A DNA stretch of 29,963 bases, from NCBI GenBank assembly GCA_035353055.1, contig DAOPYW010000017.1, forward strand, positions 1 through 29,963, written 5' to 3'. Numbering within the stretch: the stretch's first letter is position 1; every line of letters starts with the position of its first letter. Source of the stretch: JAAYDH01 sp035353055 (lineage in GTDB: Bacteria > Bacillota_I > Bacilli_A > RFN20 > CAG-826). Of the stretch, positions 7,853 to 15,059 are shown piece after piece. A program made the position numbers and the translations under genes. The notes under the pieces are model-generated. The model searched no databases. It was given only the letters and a program-made list of their open reading frames with translations, and was not told the DNA's origin.

Positions 7853-7855
7853 ACT

Positions 7856-7930
7856 GGTCCCATGGTCAAGAGGTTAAGACGAGACCCTCTCAAGGTCTAA
7901 TCCCGAGTTCGATTCTCGGTGGGATCACCA
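7856..7930 (+). tRNA. tRNA-Glu (CTC)
   Basis: 75 nt with an encoded CCA. Acceptor GGTCCCA/TGGGATC, anticodon stem AGACC/GGTCT around loop CTCTCAA, anticodon CTC (reads GAG), T-loop TTCGATT. The minor Glu isoacceptor, placed directly behind gltX. Confidence 0.93.
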
Positions 7931-7938
7931 AAAAAATG

Positions 7939-7967
7939 AAAATTAGTCAGCGATGGCTAATTTTTTA
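7939..7967 (+). terminator. Rho-independent terminator after tRNA-Glu
   Basis: AAAATTAGTC (7939-7948), loop AGCGAT, GGCTAATTTT (7955-7964): a 10-bp stem with one G-T pair, running into a T-rich tail. Confidence 0.75.
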
Positions 7968-8036
7968 TTAGGCATAGAAAAGAAAAATGATAGCGGCTGT
8001 TATGCTCGTGTCAGCCAATACTTTTGATGCTGATTT

Positions 8037-8045
8037 TGCTATAAT
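8037..8045 (+). promoter_or_regulatory. Extended -10 promoter giving a leaderless start
   Basis: TGCTATAAT, identical to the box at 4222-4230, ends 7 nt before the ATG at 8053. No -35 and no Shine-Dalgarno are visible. Confidence 0.65.
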
Positions 8046-8052
8046 AAAACAA

Positions 8053-8907
8053 ATGAAGATTCTGTTTATATATAATCCCTACAGCGGCAAAGGTCTCATG
8101 CCTCGGCAAATCGATTACGTGAAATGCGAGCTATCAAAGATGTCATCCAGCCTCGATTATCGCTTTTGCGGGAATCTCCAAGAACTATATCAAATAATTT
8201 CCCAACCCTTATATTCTTATGATGTTTTAATTTTCGCTGGCGGGGATGGAACCTTCCATCATGTGGTAAACGCTATATCTGCTCATGAATATCGCCCGAT
8301 TCTTGGCATTATCCCCTGTGGCACATTAAATGATGCCGCGAAAAACTTTGGCTATAACCGCCAGCTTTCTCGCTCGATGAAAATTATTCGCCAGCAAGCC
8401 ATTCAATCGGTGGATGTTTTCAAAGTAAATCAGCAGTATGGAATTTTTAGCATTTCTGCGGGAACTTTCTCGGATATCCCGTATGCTGTTAAATCGTATA
8501 AAAAGAAGCGCTTCCTAGCCTTATCATATTACGCTGCTGCTTTTAAAAGACTCTTAAAGAAAGAAGCGATCAGCGGAGTGATTTCTGTAGACAAACAAAA
8601 TGAGTTTTCTTTTTCCGCTCCATTTCTTTTAGTTTTGAATAGCCAGTACATGGGGGGCTTTAAAATCAACTCTACTGCCAAGCTCGATGATGGAATCGCT
8701 GACTTGCTCTATACCGAAAAAGGATGGTTCAATGGGTTGTTCCGCTTCTTTTTTCGCCGTCATAAAGTCCATCGGTATTCTTTTCAAGAAGCGACCATTC
8801 GCCTTCCCCACACATACTCATGGGATGTCGACGGGGAAGAAGTAAAAACTGATGTGGCTGATATAAAAGTCCTCAGCAATCATCTTCGCATTATCGCAAA
8901 AAAGTAG
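8053..8907 (+). CDS. Diacylglycerol kinase-family lipid kinase (YegS/DgkB type)
   Basis: 284-aa soluble or membrane-associated kinase that phosphorylates diacylglycerol or a related lipid or sphingoid alcohol. It probably recycles diacylglycerol into phosphatidate. Seen: N-terminus MKILFIYNPYSGKG, the nucleotide-binding GGDGTFHHVVNAI (from about residue 63), the PCGTLNDAAKNFG motif (family PxGTxNDFA) and a C-terminal WDVDGEEV. Length fits DgkB/YegS (about 300 aa). An in-frame ATG at 7987 exists, but it lies upstream of the promoter and its 22 extra residues do not fit the family. I therefore place the start at 8053, right behind the -10 box. Single-gene unit. Confidence 0.88.
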   Translation: MKILFIYNPYSGKGLMPRQIDYVKCELSKMSSSLDYRFCGNLQELYQIISQPLYSYDVLIFAGGDGTFHHVVNAISAHEYRPILGIIPCGTLNDAAKNFGYNRQLSRSMKIIRQQAIQSVDVFKVNQQYGIFSISAGTFSDIPYAVKSYKKKRFLALSYYAAAFKRLLKKEAISGVISVDKQNEFSFSAPFLLVLNSQYMGGFKINSTAKLDDGIADLLYTEKGWFNGLFRFFFRRHKVHRYSFQEATIRLPHTYSWDVDGEEVKTDVADIKVLSNHLRIIAKK

Positions 8908-8968
8908 AGTTTTAACGAAAAATAGCCGAGATTTGCAATTATTTTAAACAAAAATAAGTGTTGTATTT

Positions 8969-8997
8969 TTGCGCACGCCCGTTAATAATATAAATAT
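8969..8997 (+). promoter_or_regulatory. Promoter with TTGCGCACGC element, copy 1
   Basis: TTGCGC (8969-8974), a 17-nt spacer and AAATAT (8992-8997). The 10-mer TTGCGCACGC recurs at 12655 with the same spacing to TAATAT. An alternative reading uses TTGTAT (8961) as -35 with TAATAA/TAATAT near 8983-8991. Confidence 0.4.
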
Positions 8998-9011
8998 CTG
9001 GAGGATTCTTT

Positions 9012-10565
9012 ATGAAAAAAAGTTTCAAAATTTTATTTACTGTTTTAAGTGTCCTTGCCGCCTTGCTGTTCCTCGGTTCAGTCGGCATGGTTATTACTCA
9101 AGTCAGCATCATTATCCCAACCGCTTGGCCGTTAATCTTTTCTCAATATTTGCTCGATGCTGCCATGTTTGGAAACTTTGCTCACGTGACGGTTTCTCCT
9201 TTTAGTGGCATCCTCTTGTATGCTTCTCTGGTCATTGGCATTGCTTTATTGGTCTTAAGCCTTATTTTCATCAAAAAGAAACTGAGCTTAAAACTGATTT
9301 GCACTTTTGCTTCTGCTGGCATAGTTTTGCTGGGAATGCTGATTTCTAGCATCTTGATTTTAGGGCCTAATTTCATCTTATTTTTTGCCAGCACAGACAT
9401 CACGAGAGTCATTGGCACCTATGCTATCGTGGCATTAGCAGCTCTATATGTTCTCTCGGTGATCGCTTTGGATATTATCACTATTATCCTTTCAAGAAAA
9501 ATTACTTCCGAACCCGATGCCTTCCTCTCTACTGAATCTGAGAAAGCTGAAGAAGATGTAAAGGAAGAAGCGAAAATCGAAGCTGCTGAAGCTCCTGCTG
9601 ATCCGGTCGAATATGAAGATCTCACTGCGGAACCTATCCCAGTATTCATTCCTGAACCAGAGCCCGAGCCGGAACCAGAGCCCGAGCCAGTTGCTCCCGC
9701 ACCAGCCCCAGCTCCTGCTCCAATTGATCCAAAAGAATTCGCCGCAATGATTCGCGACATCGTGCGCGATGAAATCGCTCGCAATAATGCTCAGCAGCCA
9801 AAGCCTGAGTCTCGCCCAACTACTGATAATCACAGCATCGTGGGTGCGACTTTTGGTGGGCCCTTAATTGTTCAATACTTTGGCAGTGGTGTTGCTCCGA
9901 TTCAGCAAACAGCTGCGCCTGCCCCCGCTCCAGCGATTGCTCCAGCACCAGCCCCCGTTCCCGCTCCAGCGATTGCGGAACCAGCCAAGCCAGAACCTGT
10001 GGTTGAAGAAAAAGTCGCTGCTGCTCCTGCACCAGCACCGGTGCTCCAACCCGTCGGCCTTGTTCCTCTTCCACCGGAACCAGCGGTTGAAAAGCCAGCG
10101 GAACCAAAAGCTCCAATTATTCGCATTCCTTTTGAAGATCGCATGATCAAAGCCGAAAAGGATATGCAAGAAAACTACAATACAATCAAAAACGAAATTC
10201 TCTCCTATGGAGTCAAATCCCGAGTCTCTTCTTCTGGCGATACTTTCCGCCTCCACCGTCAAACCTTTGTTAAATTGACCATCGCGGGAAAGAGCTTGAA
10301 ACTTTACTTTGCTCTCAACCCCGATGATTACAAGGATTCGACAATCCCTGTTCAAGACGCGAGCAACAAAGCGATCTATGCTGAGATTCCTCTTGTCTTT
10401 AAAGTCAAATCCGCTCTATCGATGAAACGATGCAAAGAATTGATTCAGACCGTCATGGAGAATAACAGCTTAGAACAAGGTGAAATTGGCACTGTCAATT
10501 GGGTGAAAGAATTAAAGATTGCCGCGAAGGACAAAACCAAAAAAGAAAAAGAAGAAGCTGAATAA
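9012..10565 (+). CDS. Four-helix membrane protein with Pro/Ala/Glu linker and conserved C-terminal domain
   Basis: 517 aa. The N-terminal 160 residues hold about four membrane segments (near 7-29, 62-83, 90-121, 134-158). An acidic region follows, then EP dipeptide repeats (about 209-225) and AP repeats (226-238). A second AP-rich stretch (about 298-356) precedes a basic globular domain (about 375-505). That domain contains SGDTFRLHRQTFVKLTI, AGKSLKLYFALNPDDY and EIPLVFKVKSALS. I have seen this C-terminal domain pattern in uncharacterised Bacillota membrane proteins, but I cannot name it. The linker probably spans the cytoplasm or wall. Start at 9012 with GGAGG before it. A strong terminator follows. 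Single-gene unit. Confidence 0.8.
   Translation: MKKSFKILFTVLSVLAALLFLGSVGMVITQVSIIIPTAWPLIFSQYLLDAAMFGNFAHVTVSPFSGILLYASLVIGIALLVLSLIFIKKKLSLKLICTFASAGIVLLGMLISSILILGPNFILFFASTDITRVIGTYAIVALAALYVLSVIALDIITIILSRKITSEPDAFLSTESEKAEEDVKEEAKIEAAEAPADPVEYEDLTAEPIPVFIPEPEPEPEPEPEPVAPAPAPAPAPIDPKEFAAMIRDIVRDEIARNNAQQPKPESRPTTDNHSIVGATFGGPLIVQYFGSGVAPIQQTAAPAPAPAIAPAPAPVPAPAIAEPAKPEPVVEEKVAAAPAPAPVLQPVGLVPLPPEPAVEKPAEPKAPIIRIPFEDRMIKAEKDMQENYNTIKNEILSYGVKSRVSSSGDTFRLHRQTFVKLTIAGKSLKLYFALNPDDYKDSTIPVQDASNKAIYAEIPLVFKVKSALSMKRCKELIQTVMENNSLEQGEIGTVNWVKELKIAAKDKTKKEKEEAE
9640..9722 (+). repeat. Tandem Glu-Pro and Ala-Pro codon repeats
   Basis: Near-perfect 6-nt repeats of GAGCCC/GAACCA type, then GCACCA/GCTCCT type, encode (EP)n and (AP)n. 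A second AP-coding block lies at about 9915-9980 and 10021-10040. Confidence 0.85.
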
Positions 10566-10586
10566 ACTTCTTAATACTATTAAATT

Positions 10587-10610
10587 AGCCGCTTTTTAAG
10601 CGGCTTTTTT
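10587..10610 (+). terminator. Rho-independent terminator
   Basis: AGCCGCTT (10587-10594), loop TTT, AAGCGGCT (10598-10605), then a T-run. A perfect stem at the end of the single-gene unit starting at 9012. Confidence 0.92.
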
Positions 10611-10637
10611 CATTGCTTTGAATATTAAAAATAATAT

Positions 10638-10668
10638 TTGACACATAATACTATGCGTAATATAGTAT
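10638..10668 (+). promoter_or_regulatory. Promoter overlapped by a palindromic operator (PadR autoregulation)
   Basis: TTGACA (10638-10643), a 17-nt spacer and TATAGT (10661-10666): a near-consensus promoter. ATACTAT (10648-10654) and ATAGTAT (10662-10668) form an exact inverted repeat with a 7-nt gap, covering the spacer and the -10 box. PadR-family proteins bind such AT-rich dyads, so autorepression is inferred. Confidence 0.7.
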
Positions 10669-10682
10669 TTGCAGGAGGACAT

Positions 10683-11009
10683 ATGGATATTCAATTAAAA
10701 CGCGGTCTTCTCGAAGTGTGCGTTCTCGCAGAATTAGTCAAAGCAGATTCCTATGGATACCAGATTGTCAAAGATCTTTCGACAGTCGTGGATATATCGG
10801 AATCGACCCTTTATCCAATTCTAAAACGCTTGGAAGCGAGCGAATGCCTGCGTGTCTTCTCAGTCGAGCATAATGGCAGACTGCGACGATACTACCGCAT
10901 TACCGAAGTCGGCCGCAAACGCATCAAAGAATTTCTCAATGAATGGGAAGAAGTAACAAGTGTCTATAACTACATCAATGCCATAAACAAGGGAGGAGAA
11001 ACAAGATGA
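10683..11009 (+). CDS. PadR-family transcriptional regulator
   Basis: 108-aa DNA-binding repressor. Seen: MDIQLKRGLLEVCVLAELVK, then YGYQIVKDLS, the recognition-helix stretch SESTLYPILKRLEASECL and the wing GRLRRYYRITEVGRKRI, which together are the classic PadR winged helix. The short C-terminal helix is the dimerisation arm. Start at 10683 follows GCAGGAGG. A TTG further upstream is part of the -35 box and cannot be the start. It overlaps the DUF1700 gene by ATGA. A PadR gene in front of DUF1700 and DUF4097 genes is a recurrent Bacillota cassette linked to envelope stress or antimicrobial response. It probably controls its own operon through the dyad at 10648-10668. Confidence 0.93.
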   Translation: MDIQLKRGLLEVCVLAELVKADSYGYQIVKDLSTVVDISESTLYPILKRLEASECLRVFSVEHNGRLRRYYRITEVGRKRIKEFLNEWEEVTSVYNYINAINKGGETR

Positions 11010-11620
11010 CAAAAAATGAATTTTTTGAAAAACTGCGCTTGGAGATTAGAAATCTTCCGTACGATGAAGTCGAAAAGACCATCACCTATTACGAAGAGAT
11101 GATTTCTGATCGCATGGAAGATGGGGCAACCGAAGAGGAAGCTGTTGCTTCGCTAGGTACTCCCGAAGCAATTGCCCGCGATTTGCAGGCTAATCAGCCT
11201 TTCTCAACGATTATCAAGAAGAAAGTGGAGGGTTACAAATCTAAACGAAACCCAGAGAACACCGCCTTGCTAATTGTCTTGCTAATCGTATCATTTCCGA
11301 TCTGGTTCCCAATTCTGATGAGCGCCATCGGAGTCATCATTGGCTTCTTCGCCGCCATCGGAGCGATTATCGTTGCCTTATGGGCCGTCAGCGTTTCCTT
11401 TGGTATCGCTGGCGTCGGAATGATAGTCGCCTCATTCTTTGGCTTTGCCAGCGTCTACATTCCCACCGGATTCTTCTCAATCGGCGGGGGAATCGCTCTC
11501 ATCGGATTATCAATTATATCCATCATCGGAGCGATATATGCTACGAAAGGCATCATCAAATTAATCAATCTGTTAATTCATGAAATTAAAAAATTATTCT
11601 TTAGGAGGTCACAAGCATGA
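11006..11620 (+). CDS. DUF1700 membrane protein (HAAS-type domain)
   Basis: 204 aa. The N-terminal 65 residues form the cytoplasmic helical domain typical of DUF1700: NEFFEKLRLEIRNLP, then YYEEMISDRMEDGATEEEA, then LGTPEAIARDL. Membrane segments follow between about residues 88 and 190, rich in Gly, Ala and Ile. Known of the family: the N-terminal domain is thought to interact with the PadR regulator encoded next door, making the membrane protein a possible sensor or anti-regulator. GGGAGGAG precedes the ATG. It overlaps both neighbours by 4 nt, so the three genes are translationally coupled. Confidence 0.9.
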   Translation: MTKNEFFEKLRLEIRNLPYDEVEKTITYYEEMISDRMEDGATEEEAVASLGTPEAIARDLQANQPFSTIIKKKVEGYKSKRNPENTALLIVLLIVSFPIWFPILMSAIGVIIGFFAAIGAIIVALWAVSVSFGIAGVGMIVASFFGFASVYIPTGFFSIGGGIALIGLSIISIIGAIYATKGIIKLINLLIHEIKKLFFRRSQA

Positions 11621-12558
11621 TTAAGAAAGCAGTTATCATCCCCCTTATTGTGGGTGGATCATTAATCTTATTCGGAGGAATTGTCGCTGCCATCAGCGTG
11701 GCTGCCGCTGGCGGTTTTGCCGCTTTGTCCACCGCCGAACCTTATGTATCGCGAGTTATCGACGCACCAGCTGATTTGAACATCAATGTCGAAGAGCAAA
11801 ACAATCAAATTGTTATTATCACTTCTGCGACAGCGACGAGTGTTTCGATCACCGTCCAAGAAAACAACTACGAAACTTACACTTCGACTGCTGATGGAAC
11901 CGACTTTACCCTTGTCTATCAAAATAATATCCCATGGATGAAACATCTATTCTACATTCCACTTAGCTTGAGAACGATGACTATCACTGTTCCCGCCAGC
12001 TATGTCGCTTCACTTGATATCAGCAATACCAACGGAGTCATCGATGCGGATGACATTTCCTTAGCGGGCAAGTTGACCCTCGAGACTGCTAATGGAGTCA
12101 TCAGCGTCAATAAAGTGACTGCCACCGGCAATATCGATGTCAGAACGACCAATTCAAAAATTGAGGTCGTCGATTCAACATCGGCCGGCAACATCACCGC
12201 TCACTCGATGAATGGCTATATTCTCCTGCATGGGCTCAATGGCGCCGATATCACCGGTCAAACCACCAATGGCAAAATCGTCGCTCAAGAAATCGTCGCT
12301 CAAAACTTAAAAGTGGTGACGACGAATGGTGGAGTCGTTACTTCGGATATTGATGTCGATGTCAAAATCCACTTAGAGACGACCAATGGTGGCATTGTTG
12401 GCAATGTCAAAGGTCCGTCAAGCGATTACGATGTCGATAGCCGGACCACTAATGGCTCGAACAATCTCTCCGGATATAACAGTCAGACGCCAACCACTGA
12501 TAACAAAATACTCTATGCTCGCTGCTACAACGGTGATATTAGCATCACCTTTAAATAA
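11617..12558 (+). CDS. DUF4097 beta-helix protein (putative adhesin family)
   Basis: 313 aa. An N-terminal hydrophobic segment (about 5-30, AVIIPLIVGGSLILFGG) exports or anchors it. The rest is a repetitive beta-solenoid with the recurring turn TTNG or TANG, seen at least six times between about residues 135 and 285, typical of DUF4097. Last gene of the padR operon. It lies beyond the membrane, with the DUF1700 partner in the membrane and PadR in the cytoplasm, so the operon spans the envelope. The binding target is unknown; the 'adhesin' label of the family is only a database name. AGGAGG precedes the ATG. Confidence 0.9.
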   Translation: MIKKAVIIPLIVGGSLILFGGIVAAISVAAAGGFAALSTAEPYVSRVIDAPADLNINVEEQNNQIVIITSATATSVSITVQENNYETYTSTADGTDFTLVYQNNIPWMKHLFYIPLSLRTMTITVPASYVASLDISNTNGVIDADDISLAGKLTLETANGVISVNKVTATGNIDVRTTNSKIEVVDSTSAGNITAHSMNGYILLHGLNGADITGQTTNGKIVAQEIVAQNLKVVTTNGGVVTSDIDVDVKIHLETTNGGIVGNVKGPSSDYDVDSRTTNGSNNLSGYNSQTPTTDNKILYARCYNGDISITFK

Positions 12559-12573
12559 CAGTGAGATAATGCG

Positions 12574-12608
12574 AAAAGAGGGACGCTCAAATGCGCTCCT
12601 CTTTTTTT
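12574..12608 (+). terminator. Rho-independent terminator of the padR operon
   Basis: AAAGAGG (12575-12581) pairs with CCTCTTT (12598-12604), with CGC/GCG pairing inside, and a T-run follows. Confidence 0.85.
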
Positions 12609-12654
12609 ATGTTCTTATGCGCGCGAAACCACCTAATACTTACTATATATTTAT

Positions 12655-12683
12655 TTGCGCACGCTTGTAAGATATGGTAATAT
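12655..12683 (+). promoter_or_regulatory. Promoter with TTGCGCACGC element, copy 2
   Basis: TTGCGC (12655-12660), a 17-nt spacer and TAATAT (12678-12683). The 10-mer and spacing match the copy at 8969. The in-frame ATG at 12674 lies inside this promoter, so translation must begin downstream. Confidence 0.55.
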
Positions 12684-12724
12684 GCATTGCTGAACAATTT
12701 GTTCGGAAGGGATGTGGTCATCTA

Positions 12725-13750
12725 ATGGATGTGCCTCTGTCGTGGCTGATAATTGGAATATGTGTTCTTGGTAGCTTCTTCTTTTCTGCTAGTGAAACCG
12801 CGTTGTCTTGCTGTAACCGTTTCAAGATTCAAATCAAAGCAGATGATGGAAGCAAAACTGCTAAGTTGCTCTTAAAGGTTTGCGACCGATTTGATCGAGC
12901 ATTAACTGTCGTTCTTATCGGTAATAATATTGTCGCTATCGCTGCTTCTGCTGTTTCGACAGTCCTTTTTGTCAATCATATTTTGCCACCGACAGCATTT
13001 AATATTGACCAGACCGTGGTCTCTTTAATCTCATCCGTCTGCATGACGTTTCTCTTCTATGTTCTCGGCGATACTTTTCCTAAGACGATCGCCAGAGCTA
13101 TACCGGACACAATATCTTACATCGTTGTTTATCCTGTTTATCTTTTGATGATTATCTTTTTCCCGATCACCTTTTTGTTTGAGCTATTGTCAAAATCAAT
13201 TGAAAAAATATTCAAAGCCAAAGTCGATGATAAATTTACCGAAGAAGACTTTGAGAGCGCGATAGAAAAAACTACCAGCGAAGGAATACTGGAACAGGAG
13301 CAGACGGAGATCATCCAATCCGCTCTTGAATTTGTCGACACCAACGTCCGAGAAGTCCTCACCCCTCGCAGGGATGTTTTTGCGCTGGATATCAATACAT
13401 TGACTCATGAAAAACTTAAAGAAATCCTTCTAAATACCAACTATTCTCGCATTCCGGTCTACGATCGCGAACCTGATAACATCATTGGCATTCTGCTCGT
13501 TAAAACCTATTTTAAAGAGATTATTCAGAACCCCAACGTCTCGATTCGAAAGATATTAGCTAAGCCCTATTTTGTCACCAACTCAATCATGATCGATGAT
13601 CTTTTTAATGGATTTAAAAAGAACCACAGCCATCTCGCTATCGTGAGAGACAAAGATCACAAGATGGTGGGAATGGTGACGATGGAAGACGTCTTGGAAG
13701 AATTAGTGAGCGACATCAGCGAGCCTTCTGCTCCAAAGGAGAAGAAGTAA
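12725..13750 (+). CDS. CNNM/CBS membrane protein (CorC/HlyC family), short paralog
   Basis: 341 aa. An N-terminal DUF21/CNNM membrane domain (about 1-165, with the SASETALSCCNRF signature) is followed by a CBS pair (about 190-320: LTPRRDVFALDIN, SRIPVYDRE, then VGMVTMEDVLEELV). The family exports magnesium or other divalent cations. It lacks the C-terminal CorC_HlyC domain carried by the next gene. An ATG 51 nt upstream falls in the promoter, so I chose 12725 (MDVPLSWLIIG); its nearest ribosome site, GGAAGG, is 14 nt away, a loose fit. One nucleotide separates it from the paralog, so the two may form a heterodimer. Confidence 0.88.
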   Translation: MDVPLSWLIIGICVLGSFFFSASETALSCCNRFKIQIKADDGSKTAKLLLKVCDRFDRALTVVLIGNNIVAIAASAVSTVLFVNHILPPTAFNIDQTVVSLISSVCMTFLFYVLGDTFPKTIARAIPDTISYIVVYPVYLLMIIFFPITFLFELLSKSIEKIFKAKVDDKFTEEDFESAIEKTTSEGILEQEQTEIIQSALEFVDTNVREVLTPRRDVFALDINTLTHEKLKEILLNTNYSRIPVYDREPDNIIGILLVKTYFKEIIQNPNVSIRKILAKPYFVTNSIMIDDLFNGFKKNHSHLAIVRDKDHKMVGMVTMEDVLEELVSDISEPSAPKEKK

Positions 13751-13751
13751 T

Positions 13752-15059
13752 ATGCAGTGGTACTATTATTTAATCGTCGGTATTCTCTGCTTATTCAGCG
13801 CCTTCTTTTCCAGCGCCGATATCGTCTATGGAATGGTCGACAAAGACCGCTTGCAAAGAACGATTGATAAAGGCGTTAGAGTCAGGACCGCAAAGCTCGC
13901 TTTGAAGACGGCTTCTCGATATGAATTTACTATCGCTTCTATTTTATTTGGCAATAACATCGTCAACATTTTAGCTTCTTCAATTGTCACTTTAATTGGA
14001 GTGAGCCTCGCTGGCCCTGCCAATAGTGACATGGGAGCGACTATCGCGCCAATTGTCTACACGGCTTTCATGATTCTCTTTTGCGAATTCTTGCCTAAAG
14101 CCATTGGCAAGCGCTTTAACTTTTCACTTGCTTTATTCTACGCCTATCCCCTCTCGTTTTTTATGTATTCAACTTTCATCTTTGTGTGGCCCATCTCCAA
14201 ATTTTTCATTCTTTTTGGCAAATTATTCCGCAAAAAAGCCAAGGAAGAAGATGTGATCGATGAAGAAGTGCTGACCGAAATGGTGGACACGATCGAGGAG
14301 TCCGGCGGCTTAGAAAAAGAAGAGGCGGAATTAGTCCGCTCTGCGATTGATTTAAACGATATCGAAGCTTTTGAAATAATGACTCCTCGCGTCGATGTTT
14401 TTTCCATCGATGTTGAAGATGATATCGGCGAAATTCTCAGAGAAGGAGAAATATTCAAGCATTCTCGCGTCCCTGTCTATCAAGATACGATTGATAACAT
14501 CATTGGCATTTTACCAATTAAATCGCTTCTCAAAGCTTATTTAAAGGGCACTCCAATTGAAATAAGGAAATTGTGCTACCAGCCGCTTTTTATCCCCCGA
14601 AATCACCAGGTCATGGATTTATTAGGCGAGTTTAAAACCTCGAAGGTTCATATCGCCGTCATCAAAGATGAATACGGTGGCACGGAAGGAATCGTCACAA
14701 TGGAAGACATTCTCGAAGAGATTGTCGGAGATATTTTTGATGAGACTGATCCCATTGAAGAAGAATATATCGTTGAAGAGAAGGGCAAATATATTGTCGA
14801 TGGAGCGATGAATATCGATGACTTTTTTGACCTGATTGATTTCAGCGAAGATTATGAGACTGACTATTCGACCGTCTCCGGATTATGCCAAGATATTCTT
14901 GATCGCTTTGCTAAAGTTGGTGATACATACGATTTCTTCCACTATACTTTTATTGTCCTCGAAGCGGATCAATACATCGCGAGAAAAATCATGGTTATCG
15001 ATAACGATATTGTCGAAAAGGAAAAAAATAACAGGGACATAATTGATGAAAAAGCTTAA
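13752..15059 (+). CDS. CNNM/CBS membrane protein (CorC/HlyC family), full-length paralog
   Basis: 435 aa. CNNM membrane domain (about 1-175, signature FFSSADIVYG), CBS pair (about 195-325: MTPRVDVFSIDVE, SRVPVYQD, GTEGIVTMEDILEEIVGDI) and a C-terminal CorC_HlyC domain (about 340-420: IVDGAMNIDDFFDLID). Known role of the family: divalent-cation (Mg/Co) transport gated by nucleotide binding to the CBS pair. AAGGAG lies 9 nt before the ATG, inside the end of the first paralog. Tandem duplication with divergence is inferred from the identical layout of the shared domains. Confidence 0.92.
   Translation: MQWYYYLIVGILCLFSAFFSSADIVYGMVDKDRLQRTIDKGVRVRTAKLALKTASRYEFTIASILFGNNIVNILASSIVTLIGVSLAGPANSDMGATIAPIVYTAFMILFCEFLPKAIGKRFNFSLALFYAYPLSFFMYSTFIFVWPISKFFILFGKLFRKKAKEEDVIDEEVLTEMVDTIEESGGLEKEEAELVRSAIDLNDIEAFEIMTPRVDVFSIDVEDDIGEILREGEIFKHSRVPVYQDTIDNIIGILPIKSLLKAYLKGTPIEIRKLCYQPLFIPRNHQVMDLLGEFKTSKVHIAVIKDEYGGTEGIVTMEDILEEIVGDIFDETDPIEEEYIVEEKGKYIVDGAMNIDDFFDLIDFSEDYETDYSTVSGLCQDILDRFAKVGDTYDFFHYTFIVLEADQYIARKIMVIDNDIVEKEKNNRDIIDEKA

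Noticed and set aside
7987..8052. Longer N-terminus for the diacylglycerol kinase
   Set aside because: The extra 22 residues span the promoter and do not fit the family, whose members start with a strand like KILFIYNPYSG.
9419..10355. Several long open frames on both strands across the proline-rich region
   Set aside because: They result from the low-complexity GC-richer EP/AP codons; none has a ribosome site or recognisable domain, and the plus-strand frame 9012-10565 explains the region.
12674..12724. Upstream ATG for the first CorC/HlyC gene
   Set aside because: It lies inside the -35/-10 region, so it would not be on the transcript.
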